From NCBI GenBank assembly GCA_937924505.1, contig CALDSR010000008.1, positions 21,408 through 85,407 on the forward strand: DNA of 64,000 nt, given 5' to 3'. This document shows positions 1 to 9,953 of the stretch, piece by piece. Each line of letters opens with the position of its first letter. The stretch's first letter is position 1. The notes beneath the pieces were generated by a model. It saw only the letters and a list, made by a program, of their open reading frames with translations. It was not told where the DNA came from and did no database searches. The DNA is from an uncultured Granulosicoccus sp. (lineage in GTDB: Bacteria; Pseudomonadota; Gammaproteobacteria; Granulosicoccales; Granulosicoccaceae). The translations under genes were made by a program, and so were the position numbers.

Positions 1-2
1 CC

Positions 3-638
3 TGGGACAAGTCAGAAAAGGCGCTGGCTGATGCGCTGGACGCCAAGGGGCTGCCTTGGGAAGAGCTGCCGGGTGAGGGCGCTTTTTACGGGCCGAAAAT
101 AGAATTTTCCTTGAAAGACTGTATTGGACGAGTCTGGCAATGCGGCACGATGCAGGTGGATTTCTCGATGCCGGGCCGTCTCGACGCCAGTTTCGTCGAC
201 GAGAGCGGTGAGCGTCAGGTTCCCGTCATGCTGCATCGGGCGATATTGGGCTCTTTTGAGCGGTTTATCGGGATTCTGATCGAGAATTTTGCGGGCAAGC
301 TGCCATTATGGCTTGCTCCGACACAAGTGGTTATCATGAATATCACGGATAAGCAGTCATCTTTCGTTGTGGAAGCGGCGAAAGTGTTGCAAAATAGCGG
401 GTTACGTGTCGAGACAGATTTGCGGAACGAGAAGATTGGCTTCAAGATCCGTGAATGGACCTTGCAGCGTGTGCCTTATTTGCTGGTCGCGGGCGATCGA
501 GAGGTCGAAAGTGGCTCATTGGCAGTTCGTACTCGTGATGGCAAGGATCTCGGCGTCATTAAACTGGAAGACTTGAATTTGATGTTAAAGAACGAGGTCG
601 CGCTGCGCAGTGCAGCAGACGCGACAGTGGAGGGCTGA
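3..638 (+). CDS. thrS: Threonine--tRNA ligase, C-terminal part (cut by window edge)
   Basis: Charges tRNA-Thr with threonine in the cytoplasm. The reading frame is open from the first base, so the N-terminal TGS/editing regions and most of the class II core lie upstream of the window. What is visible is the end of the catalytic core (VDFSMPGRL, then motif 3 as [18 protein letters not shown]), followed by the anticodon-binding domain ([34 protein letters not shown]), which closely follows the E. coli enzyme as remembered. The stop codon lies 3 nt before the infC start, so the two genes are translationally close. First gene of the thrS-infC-rpmI-rplT-pheST block. Assignment is secure; only the coordinates are partial. 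Confidence 0.97.
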   Translation, partial: WDKSEKALADALDAKGLPWEELPGEGAFYGPKIEFSLKDCIGRVWQCGTMQVDFSMPGRLDASFVDESGERQVPVMLHRAILGSFERFIGILIENFAGKLPLWLAPTQVVIMNITDKQSSFVVEAAKVLQNSGLRVETDLRNEKIGFKIREWTLQRVPYLLVAGDREVESGSLAVRTRDGKDLGVIKLEDLNLMLKNEVALRSAADATVEG

Positions 639-644
639 CCTATC
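629..644 (+). promoter_or_regulatory. infC: infC ribosome-binding site with ATC start codon
   Basis: GGAGGG at 629-634 lies 7 nt before an ATC codon at 642-644. The infC frame has no ATG upstream of this point because the thrS stop (636-638) is in the same frame, and the first GTG (693) would remove conserved IF3 sequence. E. coli infC begins with ATT, and IF3 discriminates against such starts, which gives autoregulation. The ATC here is therefore read as the start and as the control element. Confidence 0.8.
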
Positions 645-1163
645 TCTGCGAAAAAGGTCAACCGCAAGAACGAAGAAATCGATGTCACAGAAGTGCGTCT
701 GATTTCGGCGGAAGGTGAGCAGATTGGTGTCGTGCCGATTGAAAGAGCGCTGGCAACAGCGGTCGAGGCGGGGCTGGATCTGGTTGAAATTTCACCGAAC
801 GTGTCGCCACCGGTTTGCAAAATCATGGACCATGGCCGGTTCAAGTTCGAGGCGAACAAGAAACAGAATGCCGGCAAGAAGAAACAGAAGACCGCTCAGC
901 TGAAGGAAATAAAATTTCGGCCGGGCACTGAAGATGGGGATTACCAGGTCAAACTCCGAAACCTTGTGAGGTTTCTGGAAAATGGCGACAAGACGAAAAT
1001 CACGCTGAGATTCCGAGGGCGGGAAATGGCTCATCGGGAACTTGGGGCGCAGTTGCTTAAAAGAGTTGAGGAGGATTTGTCCGAACTCGGCACGGTTGAG
1101 CAGTTTCCAAAACTGGAAGGGCGTCAGATGGTGATGGTCATGGCGCCACGCAAGAAGCAGTAA
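642..1163 (+). CDS. infC: Translation initiation factor IF-3
   Basis: Binds the 30S subunit, prevents premature 50S joining and proofreads start codon and initiator tRNA. The product is 173 residues when started at ATC 642 (E. coli about 180). The N-terminal domain includes [14 protein letters not shown] and [20 protein letters not shown]; a lysine-rich linker ([20 protein letters not shown]) leads to the C-terminal domain with [13 protein letters not shown] and the C-terminal VMVMAPRKK. Starting at GTG 693 would lose 17 residues, including NRKNEEIDV that matches the usual IF3 start region. A strong SD sits 7 nt upstream of ATC. The rare start implies negative autoregulation by IF3 itself, as known for E. 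coli infC. Confidence 0.96.
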   Translation: MSAKKVNRKNEEIDVTEVRLISAEGEQIGVVPIERALATAVEAGLDLVEISPNVSPPVCKIMDHGRFKFEANKKQNAGKKKQKTAQLKEIKFRPGTEDGDYQVKLRNLVRFLENGDKTKITLRFRGREMAHRELGAQLLKRVEEDLSELGTVEQFPKLEGRQMVMVMAPRKKQ

Positions 1164-1218
1164 ATCAGTGCGCAGTGACAATCGTTGAAGCCAGTGCTCG
1201 ACGATTATGAAAGATCAA

Positions 1219-1242
1219 TATCGACAAACGTATTATCGACAA
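1219..1242 (+). repeat. Short direct repeat in the infC-rpmI leader
   Basis: TATCGACAA occurs at 1219-1227 and again at 1234-1242, within the 157-nt untranslated stretch before rpmI. In E. coli the corresponding region carries the L20-binding fold that controls rpmI-rplT. I could not draw a convincing equivalent structure here, so the repeat is only noted. Confidence 0.35.
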
Positions 1243-1320
1243 CCGAGTGACGTACCGACACTACGACGTCACCGGTTTTACACTCGTGAGGGCTTGCCCT
1301 CCTAACAATGGAGTCCAACA

Positions 1321-1524
1321 GTGTCCAACAAGCAGAAATCCGTCTCCGGGGCGGCCAAGCGCTTCAAACGTACGGGGTCTGGCGGTTACAAGCGCAAGAG
1401 CTCGCACATGCGGCATATCCTGACCAAGAAAAGCACCAAGCGTAAGCGTCACCTTCGAGGTAACGATATGGTCCATGAGAACGATGTGGTCCTGATCAAA
1501 CGCATGTTGCCGAATAATCGCTAG
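1321..1524 (+). CDS. rpmI: 50S ribosomal protein L35
   Basis: Small basic protein of the large ribosomal subunit, 67 residues (E. coli 65). The family signature is clear: [18 protein letters not shown] followed by [16 protein letters not shown]. The C-terminal third ([20 protein letters not shown]) is more divergent, as is usual in this family. The start is GTG at 1321 with GGAG at 1310-1313, 7 nt upstream; no in-frame ATG precedes it. It is followed after 15 nt by rplT and is presumably co-transcribed and co-regulated by L20. Confidence 0.97.
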   Translation: MSNKQKSVSGAAKRFKRTGSGGYKRKSSHMRHILTKKSTKRKRHLRGNDMVHENDVVLIKRMLPNNR

Positions 1525-1539
1525 GAGCCGGAGCCAACC

Positions 1540-1914
1540 ATGCCAAGAGTAAAACGAGGGGTCACGGCCCGCGCCAGCCACAAGAAAGTCCTGAAGCAGG
1601 CGAAAGGCTACCGCGGTGCGCGTAGTCGGGTATTTCGCGTTGCCAAACAGGCGGTCACCAAAGCCGGGCAGTATGCCTACCGCGACCGAAAAGCCAAGAA
1701 GCGCGTTTTTCGTCGCCTCTGGATTGCGCGTATAAATGCGGCAGCGAGAGAAAACGGTATTACTTACAGCCGCCTGATGCAAGGATTGAAGATCGCCGAG
1801 ATCGACATCGATAGAAAGATGTTGGCGGATCTTGCCATTGCAGATGCACCCGCGTTTAGCGCCATCGTCGATAAGGCGAAGGCAAGCTTGCCGGCGAGCC
1901 TGCCACAGGCTTAA
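1540..1914 (+). CDS. rplT: 50S ribosomal protein L20
   Basis: Large-subunit assembly protein that binds 23S rRNA early and, in E. coli, also represses translation of its own operon. 124 residues (E. coli 118). The N-terminal basic extension [20 protein letters not shown] and the globular part [20 protein letters not shown] with [20 protein letters not shown] are typical. The C-terminus is slightly longer than usual (SLPASLPQA). An SD-like GGAGCC precedes the ATG. It lies 15 nt after rpmI and is followed by a terminator-like hairpin before pheS. Confidence 0.97.
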   Translation: MPRVKRGVTARASHKKVLKQAKGYRGARSRVFRVAKQAVTKAGQYAYRDRKAKKRVFRRLWIARINAAARENGITYSRLMQGLKIAEIDIDRKMLADLAIADAPAFSAIVDKAKASLPASLPQA

Positions 1915-1976
1915 TACTGCTTGACCGAACGCATCTGGCATTTTCGCCAGCTGCGTATCAACGCTTTATCGACACA

Positions 1977-2009
1977 GGGAGTACCGACACGTTCGGTATT
2001 CCCTTTTTT
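1977..2009 (+). terminator. Intrinsic terminator or attenuator between rplT and pheS
   Basis: GGGAGTACCG (1977-1986) pairs with CGGTATTCCC (1994-2003), ten pairs with one G-U, across a 7-nt loop, and six T residues follow (2004-2009). This is a textbook intrinsic terminator. In E. coli a terminator at this place works as the pheST attenuator with the Phe-rich pheM leader peptide. No Phe-rich short frame was found here, so plain termination or partial read-through is as likely. Confidence 0.8.
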
Positions 2010-2037
2010 ATGGCCAGGATTTTATGGCCACCGATGA

Positions 2038-3072
<1,035 letters not shown>

Positions 3073-3092
3073 TAGCAAGACAGGAATAGACG

Positions 3093-5537
3093 ATGAAATT
3101 CAGTGAACGATGGTTACGCGAGTGGGTCAATCCGCCGATTGACACGAATACCCTGACTGACCAATTAACCTTCCTCGGCCTTGAGGTTGATAACGTTGAG
3201 TCAGCGATGCCGGGGTTCAAGGATATCGTGGTTGCAAGGGTGGTTAGCGCCAGGCAGCATCCCGATGCCGATCGCTTGCGTGTCTGTGAGGTCGACAACG
3301 GCGAGAGTGAACTGGTGCAAGTCGTGTGCGGTGCACCTAATGTGCATGAAGGCATGTTGACCGCGTTGGCCAATGTGGGAGGGAGACTTCCCGATGGCAC
3401 CAAGATTCGAAAATCAAAACTTCGCGGCGTCGAGTCTCGCGGCATGCTGTGTTCCGGGGCCGAGCTCAAGTTGTCTGAAGAATCGGACGGTATTCTTGAA
3501 TTGCCAGCCAATGCGCCCATCGGCACCGCCTTGACAGCTTATCTGGAACTTGATGATTCCATCATCGATATTGATCTGACACCTGATCGGGGCGATTGTC
3601 TGAGCATTCGAGGTATTGCCCGAGAGATATCGGCCAAGAACAATTTACCGTTGCAACTACGTGAGATAAACCCGATCGCGTCTCAACATGAAGAGATCTG
3701 GCCGGTACTGGTTGACGATGCATCCGCCTGTGTACGCTTTGCATCCAGAGTGATTCGAGATGTCGACATGCAGGCCAGTTCGCCCAGCTGGATGGTAGAA
3801 CGTTTGCGTCGAAGTGGCGTTCGATCGATCAATCCGGCTGTCGATATCACTAATTATGTAATGCTTGAATTGGGGCAACCCATGCATGCCTTTGATCTTG
3901 ACAAGTTGCAAGGTCCCATTCAGGTTCGGCTGGCAAAAACCGGCGAGAGGGTGACATTACTTGATGGTCGAGATGTTGCGCTTAACGCTGATACCACCGT
4001 CATCGCCGACGACCGTGGTCCGGTGAGTATTGCAGGAATAATGGGTGGCCAAGATACGGGTGTCGACGAGAACACCAAACATGTATTTTTTGAGTGCGCG
4101 CTTTTTCTGCCTGAACTCATTATTGGCAAACCACGTCATTACGGCTGCCATACGGACTCATCACATCGTTATGAGCGAGGTGTAAACCCGGACGGTCAGA
4201 TCGAAGCCATTGAGTACGCTACCGGTTTGTTAAAGAACATCTCTGGCGGCAAAGCGGGCCCGGTCGCTGATCATGTTGTTGAATCACGCATGCCGCTACG
4301 TACCACTATCACGGTGCGCCGACAACGCATCATAGCGATGCTCGGTATCGAGCCTGACGATGGAAACATCGAGGACATCTTCACCCGCCTGGGTATAAAG
4401 CATGAGCGACTTGACAAGGGCTGGGATGTTACACCCCCGAGTTATCGTTACGATCTGGCGATTGAAGAAGACTATGTCGAAGAAGTAGCACGTGTTATAG
4501 GCTTTGATGCCTTGCCGCGCACCTACCCGGCGCATCGACCGCAATTTCGTCCCGTGCCTGAGACGCGAATTGGCGTTAATGCGATCAAGCGTCAACTGAT
4601 GCATCGCGGTTATCAGGAAGTGGTGACTTACAGTTTTGTCGACGCGGACACGCAGTCAATATTGCGCCCCGATCTTGAGGCACTGGCATTGGCTAACCCG
4701 ATATCCAGCGAACTGGCGGTCATGCGAACGACGCTGATTGGCGGCTTGTTACAGACGCTGAAACACAATCAGAGTCGGCAGATTGCATCGATGCAGGTGT
4801 TTGAAACCGGACTGCGATTTCTGCCGAATCCACAAGAGGTCGCCATTTCAGAGCTGGATGAACATATAGCGGCCGACTGGGGAGACGATCTGCAAATTGA
4901 TTCGACCTTGCAGCAGCAAAGCATGGTGGCAGGCCTGGTTTATGGACAGCAGCAGGCGGAAAACTGGAACAGTGGTACGGCCGCGGCGAGTTTCTTCAGT
5001 CTTAAGGCTGATGTCGAGGCACTGATTGCGTCAGCAAACGGTGTCGCGGTGACGTTTGTCCCAAGCGATCTCGCCATGTTGCATCCCGGGCAGCGGGCGG
5101 GCATTGCCGTGAACGGCAATCTGGTGGGCTATCTTGGTGCTTTGAGTCCTAGCCTTGCTGGCGAGCTCGATTTGACTGAAATGCCCATTGTCTTTGAGCT
5201 TGCGTTGGATGCTCTCCAGCATGCGAGTGTACCCAGCGCCACTGCATTGTCGCGCTTTCCGCAGGCGCGCCGCGATATCGCCCTGCTCGTGGATGAATCA
5301 GTGACGTACGGCGAGCTGATCAGCACGATTCGTGAGACGGCCTCATCGGTACTGCAGGATGTGCGGATTTTTGACGTGTACCTCGGTGACAAGCTTGCCG
5401 ATGGCAAGAAAAGTATTGCCATGGGCTTGATTTTACAGGATTTTTCACGCACTCTAGAGGACTCTGAAGTCGAGCGTACGCTTACCTCCATTGTTGATGC
5501 ACTGGGTAAGCAGCACGGCGCGGTACTTAGGGTGTGA
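3093..5537 (+). CDS. pheT: Phenylalanine--tRNA ligase beta subunit
   Basis: Non-catalytic and editing subunit of PheRS, 814 residues (E. coli 795). Domains visible in order: EMAP/tRNA-binding fold (about 40-150, with [20 protein letters not shown]), the B3/B4 editing region (about 210-380, with [10 protein letters not shown] and [13 protein letters not shown]), the B5 region (about 400-475), a catalytic-like core ([11 protein letters not shown]), and a C-terminal FDX-ACB domain ([14 protein letters not shown] to the end). The start ATG follows pheS by 20 nt. The stop is only 1 nt before the ihfA start, pointing to translational coupling. Confidence 0.98.
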   Translation: MKFSERWLREWVNPPIDTNTLTDQLTFLGLEVDNVESAMPGFKDIVVARVVSARQHPDADRLRVCEVDNGESELVQVVCGAPNVHEGMLTALANVGGRLPDGTKIRKSKLRGVESRGMLCSGAELKLSEESDGILELPANAPIGTALTAYLELDDSIIDIDLTPDRGDCLSIRGIAREISAKNNLPLQLREINPIASQHEEIWPVLVDDASACVRFASRVIRDVDMQASSPSWMVERLRRSGVRSINPAVDITNYVMLELGQPMHAFDLDKLQGPIQVRLAKTGERVTLLDGRDVALNADTTVIADDRGPVSIAGIMGGQDTGVDENTKHVFFECALFLPELIIGKPRHYGCHTDSSHRYERGVNPDGQIEAIEYATGLLKNISGGKAGPVADHVVESRMPLRTTITVRRQRIIAMLGIEPDDGNIEDIFTRLGIKHERLDKGWDVTPPSYRYDLAIEEDYVEEVARVIGFDALPRTYPAHRPQFRPVPETRIGVNAIKRQLMHRGYQEVVTYSFVDADTQSILRPDLEALALANPISSELAVMRTTLIGGLLQTLKHNQSRQIASMQVFETGLRFLPNPQEVAISELDEHIAADWGDDLQIDSTLQQQSMVAGLVYGQQQAENWNSGTAAASFFSLKADVEALIASANGVAVTFVPSDLAMLHPGQRAGIAVNGNLVGYLGALSPSLAGELDLTEMPIVFELALDALQHASVPSATALSRFPQARRDIALLVDESVTYGELISTIRETASSVLQDVRIFDVYLGDKLADGKKSIAMGLILQDFSRTLEDSEVERTLTSIVDALGKQHGAVLRV

Positions 5538-5538
5538 G

Positions 5539-5841
5539 ATGGCGCTGACAAAAGCTCTTATGGCAGAAATGTTGTTCGACGAGCTCGGTCTCAACAAACG
5601 AGAGGCCAAGGAATTTGTCGAACAATTCTTTGAAGAGATTCGTGTTGCGCTCGAGTCCGGTCATGATGTTAAGCTGTCCGGATTCGGGAACTTCATTCTC
5701 AGAGACAAAAGCCCACGGCCAGGTCGTAACCCAAAGACAGGCGAGGAAATACCCATCTCGGCTCGCCGGGTAGTGACTTTCAGGCCAGGGCAAAAACTCA
5801 AAGCGCGTGTAGAAGCTTATGCTGGAAATCAGCAACAATAA
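5539..5841 (+). CDS. ihfA: Integration host factor alpha subunit
   Basis: DNA-bending nucleoid protein that pairs with IHF-beta and shapes promoters, replication and recombination sites. 100 residues from ATG 5539 (E. coli 99). Family features: [20 protein letters not shown], the dimer helix, [29 protein letters not shown] containing the beta-arm with the intercalating proline segment (RNPKTGEE), and [19 protein letters not shown] longer upstream frame exists, but ATG 5539, 1 nt after the pheT stop, fits the family start exactly. The end overlaps the next gene by 23 nt. Confidence 0.97.
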   Translation: MALTKALMAEMLFDELGLNKREAKEFVEQFFEEIRVALESGHDVKLSGFGNFILRDKSPRPGRNPKTGEEIPISARRVVTFRPGQKLKARVEAYAGNQQQ

Positions 5842-6178
5842 CGAATTGCCAACGATACCGAACAAACGTTACTTCACCATTGGTGAGGTCAGCGACTTGT
5901 GTCAGGTCAAGCCTCATGTGTTGCGATACTGGGAGCAGGAATTCCCCGATCTGACACCAGTTAAACGCCGTGGTAACCGTCGCTACTATCAGCGTCATGA
6001 TGTCATGCTGATTCGTCAGATCCGCAGTCTCCTGTACTCGGAGGGCTACACCATTGGTGGCGCGCGGCTGCATCTGGCCGGTGATGCTGTCAAGGACGAC
6101 AATGCGCAGTCGCAGCAGATGATGCGTCAGCTTCGCTCGGAACTTGAGGATCTTTTGCGCATTTTGCGCACGAGTTAA
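5819..6178 (+). CDS. MerR-family transcriptional regulator
   Basis: Small DNA-binding protein of 119 residues. The winged-helix MerR head is at about 17-85: [25 protein letters not shown] followed by the wing ([19 protein letters not shown]). A short helical tail (about 95-117) would form the dimer coiled coil. No cysteine cluster or effector-binding domain is present, so it is not a metal sensor of the usual kind. It overlaps ihfA by 23 nt. The same ihfA-merR pairing occurs in many gammaproteobacteria (recalled), where the target is not known. The tRNA-Pro gene follows 67 nt later. Confidence 0.92.
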   Translation: MLEISNNNELPTIPNKRYFTIGEVSDLCQVKPHVLRYWEQEFPDLTPVKRRGNRRYYQRHDVMLIRQIRSLLYSEGYTIGGARLHLAGDAVKDDNAQSQQMMRQLRSELEDLLRILRTS

Positions 6179-6245
6179 GTGTCCAGCAGGATCATTCGAT
6201 TCCTGCCCAATTCCTGTCTCATTGCGTTATGCTGTACGGCTTGGA

Positions 6246-6322
6246 CGGGGCGTGGCGCAGCCTGGTAGCGCACCACAATGGGGTTGTGGGGGTCGAGTGT
6301 TCGAATCACTCCGTCCCGACCA
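6246..6322 (+). tRNA. tRNA-Pro(GGG)
   Basis: 77-nt cloverleaf with encoded CCA (6320-6322). Acceptor arms CGGGGCG (6246-6252) and CGTCCCG (6312-6318) pair with one G-U. The D arm has GCGC/GCGC, the anticodon stem CCACA/TGTGG encloses the loop ATGGGGT, so the anticodon is GGG. The T loop is TTCGAAT. A -10-like TATGCT at 6228-6233 lies upstream, but no good -35 was seen. Location after ihfA-merR is conserved in related bacteria (recalled). Confidence 0.95.
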
Positions 6323-6413
6323 AATATACTTGGGCTTTGACGATGGGCTTCAGCAGAATTGAACTCGGTCGATAGTTAGGGGTACTTAAGGTATATTTCG
6401 ACCGGAGCTCCAC

Positions 6414-7529
6414 ATGCACGCAGATCAACTGCGTACGACCGTAACCAGGATTGTCGACACACTCATCAGGTCTGATATCAAGACTCTGGTTGATCAGTTT
6501 CGGGTTGCCAAAGACGATCAACGCACTGCCGCTGCCGCACGGCTCGGTAATGCGGGTGCGACTATCGTCGGTCGTTTTGATGACCTGTCACCTGATGAAC
6601 GTCGAGTCGTTGCTTTGTTGCACCTCGACAAGCTTGGCACGACTGAATACTGGCATACCCTGCTTAGCCCCGAGACGGACCCTAAAGCCGCTCGCGCCGA
6701 ATCTGTCCGACTGCAAAGTCGCCTACTTTTCGCCACGAATCATCTGCCAGGAATGCTTGGTTTACTGGAAGGCGTCGCCAAGCCGGCGGCGTTGAATGAT
6801 CATCCTTATTTTCGTTATCCCTTGGGTACCGGTGAAGCGCGTTTGATAGTCAGACTGACCGATGCTTCTGTATTCGCCGCTGACCCTGATCGTGTAGCCC
6901 GGGCCATTGATGGCATAGACATGTTGTATCAAGCTTGCGCCAGTATCGTGCAGAAACACTCAGTTGATTTGCGGCTTGACGCGATCGATGGTGTTAACCC
7001 CTCGCGCGATCTACATTTTACCGGCGACCAGGATTGCATCGCTTCTGTCATTACGATTCTCGACTCAATACCCGGTGCTCTTGCGAGCATTGAACCCGGT
7101 CAGAATATCGATGTGGAATCCGTGGTTCAGTCATTACCGGTATTTACTGAGCTTGATGACATCGCAAACCAAGGCGCGTTTTCAGCAACCGATATGAGCG
7201 ATATTCGTGACTCTGTGTATCAAGGAGCGCTATTGTCACTGGAAAGCGCTGCGATACTGATTGATCCGCCAGGTCATGTGCCGGCCACTGCCGAGCAGCC
7301 TGCTGAATTGAATGGCGACGATGAACACTACGAGCGCTATTTGCGTGAGCGTGAGGCCATGCAACGTGGCAATGCTGTTGATCAGAGTGAGGGCACCTCA
7401 GAGCCCGGGGAGGCTGAAGCGCTACCTGATGACGGAGAGCAGGTCGCAAGGTCCAATGGCGAGTTGTCGGCGGAAAAACCGGCGATCAATAATATTTTGA
7501 AGTCGTTGCTGAAGGAGCGCAATCAGTAA
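6414..7529 (+). CDS. Uncharacterised 371-residue protein
   Basis: I do not recognise this protein. It has no signal peptide and no membrane segment, so it is probably cytoplasmic. Residues 1-120 are helical and hydrophilic (IRSDIKTLVDQFRVAKDD), 120-290 look like a mixed globular domain with several leucine/isoleucine-rich strands, and about 300-355 are acidic and of low complexity (EGTSEPGEAEALPDDGE), ending in a short basic helix (NNILKSLLKERNQ). GGAG at 6404-6407 is 6 nt before the ATG. It stands alone between tRNA-Pro and a strong terminator, so it is monocistronic or follows the tRNA. Codon use looks like its neighbours. Confidence 0.85.
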   Translation: MHADQLRTTVTRIVDTLIRSDIKTLVDQFRVAKDDQRTAAAARLGNAGATIVGRFDDLSPDERRVVALLHLDKLGTTEYWHTLLSPETDPKAARAESVRLQSRLLFATNHLPGMLGLLEGVAKPAALNDHPYFRYPLGTGEARLIVRLTDASVFAADPDRVARAIDGIDMLYQACASIVQKHSVDLRLDAIDGVNPSRDLHFTGDQDCIASVITILDSIPGALASIEPGQNIDVESVVQSLPVFTELDDIANQGAFSATDMSDIRDSVYQGALLSLESAAILIDPPGHVPATAEQPAELNGDDEHYERYLREREAMQRGNAVDQSEGTSEPGEAEALPDDGEQVARSNGELSAEKPAINNILKSLLKERNQ

Positions 7530-7574
7530 CTTGACCAAGCCGACGAGCAGAAAAAGCAGGCTTTTGGAAAAACA

Positions 7575-7602
7575 AAAGGCCCTCGAAAAGAGGGCCTTTT
7601 TT
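7575..7602 (+). terminator. Intrinsic terminator after the 371-residue protein gene
   Basis: AAAGGCCCTC (7575-7584) pairs perfectly with GAGGGCCTTT (7590-7599) around a GAAAA loop, and the T run extends to 7602. Strong rho-independent terminator for the plus strand, 45 nt after the stop. On the minus strand the A-rich flank would also give a T run, so it may serve the tRNA-Asn transcript as well. Confidence 0.92.
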
Positions 7603-7642
7603 GTGCACACCCTGAAAATGCATGTGCATCTTCACGAATAAG

Positions 7643-7718
7643 TGGCTCCCCGGGCCGGGCTCGAACCAGCGACCCAATGATTAACAGTCATTTGCTCTAC
7701 CAACTGAGCTACCGGGGA
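7643..7718 (-). tRNA. tRNA-Asn(GTT)
   Basis: 76-nt cloverleaf on the minus strand, beginning TCCCCGG and ending CGGGGAG-CCA with encoded CCA (7643-7645). D arm AGCTCAGTTGGTAGAGC; anticodon loop CTGTTAA within stem ATGA/TCAT, anticodon GTT; T loop TTCGAGC. It follows a near-consensus promoter at 7731-7759 and reads towards the terminator at 7575-7602. Confidence 0.96.
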
Positions 7719-7730
7719 ACAGCGGACGAG

Positions 7731-7759
7731 AGTGTAGTGCCGTCTGCGTTCAAGGTCAA
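7731..7759 (-). promoter_or_regulatory. Sigma70-type promoter of tRNA-Asn
   Basis: On the minus strand TTGACC (7754-7759) and TACACT (7731-7736) are separated by exactly 17 nt, one mismatch from the -35 consensus and two from the -10. Transcription would start near 7725, a few nucleotides before the tRNA 5' end at 7718. Confidence 0.75.
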
Positions 7760-7776
7760 CGTTGGTGCTAGCAAAT

Positions 7777-7806
7777 TTCGGGTCAATCTTCGCTTCGTTG
7801 TACAAT
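7777..7806 (+). promoter_or_regulatory. uvrB: Possible uvrB promoter
   Basis: TACAAT at 7801-7806 is a good -10 element 28 nt before the uvrB ATG. The best -35 is a poor TTCGGG at 7777-7782 with an 18-nt spacer. No LexA-type box (CTGT-N8-ACAG) is visible between tRNA-Asn and uvrB, so SOS control is not supported by the sequence. Confidence 0.4.
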
Positions 7807-7834
7807 AGCAGGCAAATCGCGGCGATCAGAGCGC

Positions 7835-9895
7835 ATGACCAAACTTTTCGAATTGCAGACTAGCTACGCGCCCGCAGGGCATCAGCCGACTGCAATCCGG
7901 GATTTGACCGCGGGGATCGAAGACGGGTTGGCGTATCAGACCCTGCTGGGGGTAACAGGCTCGGGTAAAACGTTCACGATAGCCAATCTCGTTCAGTCCC
8001 AGCAGCGTCCAGCCATTGTGCTGGCCCCGAACAAAACGCTGGCGGCGCAGCTCTACGGTGAATTCAAGGAGTTTTTCCCGAATAATGCGGTCGAGTATTT
8101 TGTCTCCTACTACGATTACTACCAGCCTGAAGCCTACGTACCGGCCAGCGATCTTTTCATCGAGAAGGACGCATCGGTCAATGAGCATATCGAACAGATG
8201 CGTCTGTCGGCGACCAAGGCGCTTTTCGAACGTCGCGACACAATCATTGTCGCGACCGTCTCATCAATTTACGGACTTGGTGACCCGGAGCAGTACCATA
8301 AAATGGTCTTGCATCTTAAACGTGGCGAAACCGTCAACCAGCGTGACGTGCTCAGGCGTCTTGCCGAATTGCAGTACAGCCGCAATGACACTGAACTCAA
8401 ACGCGGTACTTATAGAGTTCGCGGTGAGATTATCGATATATATCCCGCGGACTCGGAGCGCGAGGCCATTCGCATAGAATTGTTTGATGATGAAATAGAA
8501 AGCCTCAGTCATTTTGATCCTCTGACCGGGGAAGTGTCGCGGCGGGTCCCACGATTGACCGTCTATCCAAAAACCCACTATGTCACTCCGCGCCAACGAT
8601 TGCTGGATGCAACCGCCCTGATCAAGGACGAACTGCGTGAGAGACTTGAAGCGTTAACAGGATCCAACAAACTGGTTGAAGCGCAACGACTGCAACAACG
8701 AACCCAGTTTGATCTTGAGATGATTCATGAGCTCGGTTATTGCTCAGGCATTGAAAACTACTCACGTTATCTGTCCGGTCGCCAGCCAGGTGAGCCGCCG
8801 CCATGCCTGTTTGATTATTTACCTCCGGACAGCCTTCTGTTCATCGACGAGAGCCATGTGACCGTGCCACAACTCGGTGCAATGTTCAAAGGCGATCGCT
8901 CAAGAAAAGAGAATCTGGTCAATTTTGGATTTCGCTTGCCGTCCGCATTGGATAATCGACCATTGAAATTCGAGGAGTTCGAACTGCTTGCCCCGCAAAC
9001 CATTTTCGTGTCCGCTACGCCAGGCGACTATGAAAAAAACCACAGTGATCAGATCGTCGAGCAGGTTGTCAGACCAACGGGTCTGGTTGATCCTCACGTG
9101 GAAATACGAGCTGCGCGTACGCAAGTTGACGATGTACTGTCTGAGATCAATGACCGTGCGGCGCGTGACGAGCGAGTGCTGATCACAACCTTGACCAAAC
9201 GTATGTCGGAAGATCTTACAGACTATCTTTCTGATCACGGCGTCAAGGTAAGGTATCTGCATTCGGATATTGATACCGTTGAGCGAAGTGAAATCATCCG
9301 TGATTTGCGTCTTGGCATTTTTGATGTGGTCGTGGGGATTAACCTTTTACGTGAAGGGCTGGATATGCCGGAGGTGTCTTTAGTGGCTATCCTCGACGCC
9401 GACAAGGAAGGTTTCTTGCGTTCGGAACGCTCACTGATACAAACCATTGGACGGGCGGCGAGAAATCTACATGGCCGGGCCATACTTTACGCTGATAACG
9501 TGACAGGTTCCATGCAACGCGCTATTGACGAAACCACTCGGCGTCGCGACACTCAGACAGCGTTTAATGAACTTCACGGTATTACACCAATCGGTATCAA
9601 GAAGGCCGTTAGCGATGTGATGGAGGCTGGTGGTCCGTCACGGGGCAAGCGTAAGGGTCGACGCGGGGGCAAATTGGATAAATCTGAACCGCAGTATCAG
9701 AAGTTGTCGGTTGCCGATGCCACAAAACGCATGAAAGAACTCGAAAAACAGATGTACGATAGTGCAAGAAACCTTGAGTTTGAACGAGCCGCGGAACTTC
9801 GCGATGAACTTGAGCAGTTGCGTGTCAATGTATTTCAGGGCGGAGAGGGTGTTATTGCGCCAATCTCGTCCGACAAGAAGCGTGTCGCCAGCTAA
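7835..9895 (+). CDS. uvrB: Excinuclease ABC subunit B
   Basis: Helicase-like damage-verification subunit of nucleotide excision repair; it is loaded by UvrA and recruits UvrC. 686 residues (E. coli 673). Walker A GVTGSGKT is at 39-46; the damage-probing beta-hairpin lies around [12 protein letters not shown]; helicase motifs include FIDESHV (DExH), SATPG, and IGRAARN near 550. A basic linker ([10 protein letters not shown]) leads to the UVR domain at the C-terminus ([20 protein letters not shown]), which contacts UvrC. Monocistronic by spacing; acnB follows after 58 nt. Confidence 0.98.
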   Translation: MTKLFELQTSYAPAGHQPTAIRDLTAGIEDGLAYQTLLGVTGSGKTFTIANLVQSQQRPAIVLAPNKTLAAQLYGEFKEFFPNNAVEYFVSYYDYYQPEAYVPASDLFIEKDASVNEHIEQMRLSATKALFERRDTIIVATVSSIYGLGDPEQYHKMVLHLKRGETVNQRDVLRRLAELQYSRNDTELKRGTYRVRGEIIDIYPADSEREAIRIELFDDEIESLSHFDPLTGEVSRRVPRLTVYPKTHYVTPRQRLLDATALIKDELRERLEALTGSNKLVEAQRLQQRTQFDLEMIHELGYCSGIENYSRYLSGRQPGEPPPCLFDYLPPDSLLFIDESHVTVPQLGAMFKGDRSRKENLVNFGFRLPSALDNRPLKFEEFELLAPQTIFVSATPGDYEKNHSDQIVEQVVRPTGLVDPHVEIRAARTQVDDVLSEINDRAARDERVLITTLTKRMSEDLTDYLSDHGVKVRYLHSDIDTVERSEIIRDLRLGIFDVVVGINLLREGLDMPEVSLVAILDADKEGFLRSERSLIQTIGRAARNLHGRAILYADNVTGSMQRAIDETTRRRDTQTAFNELHGITPIGIKKAVSDVMEAGGPSRGKRKGRRGGKLDKSEPQYQKLSVADATKRMKELEKQMYDSARNLEFERAAELRDELEQLRVNVFQGGEGVIAPISSDKKRVAS

Positions 9896-9953
9896 TCTAT
9901 TGGTGACACACCCGTGATTATTATCTTGAATATTCTGTAAGGAGGATATCCTC

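Noticed and set aside
1261..1941. 226-codon frame on the minus strand across rpmI and rplT
   Set aside because: Antisense to two certain ribosomal protein genes; its translation has no recognisable domain and it reflects their basic codon pattern.
1915..1976. PheM-like leader peptide
   Set aside because: Frames in this interval lack a run of Phe codons, and no ATG with SD is placed correctly.
7719..7834. LexA box ahead of uvrB
   Set aside because: No CTGT-N8-ACAG or close variant was found in the interval.
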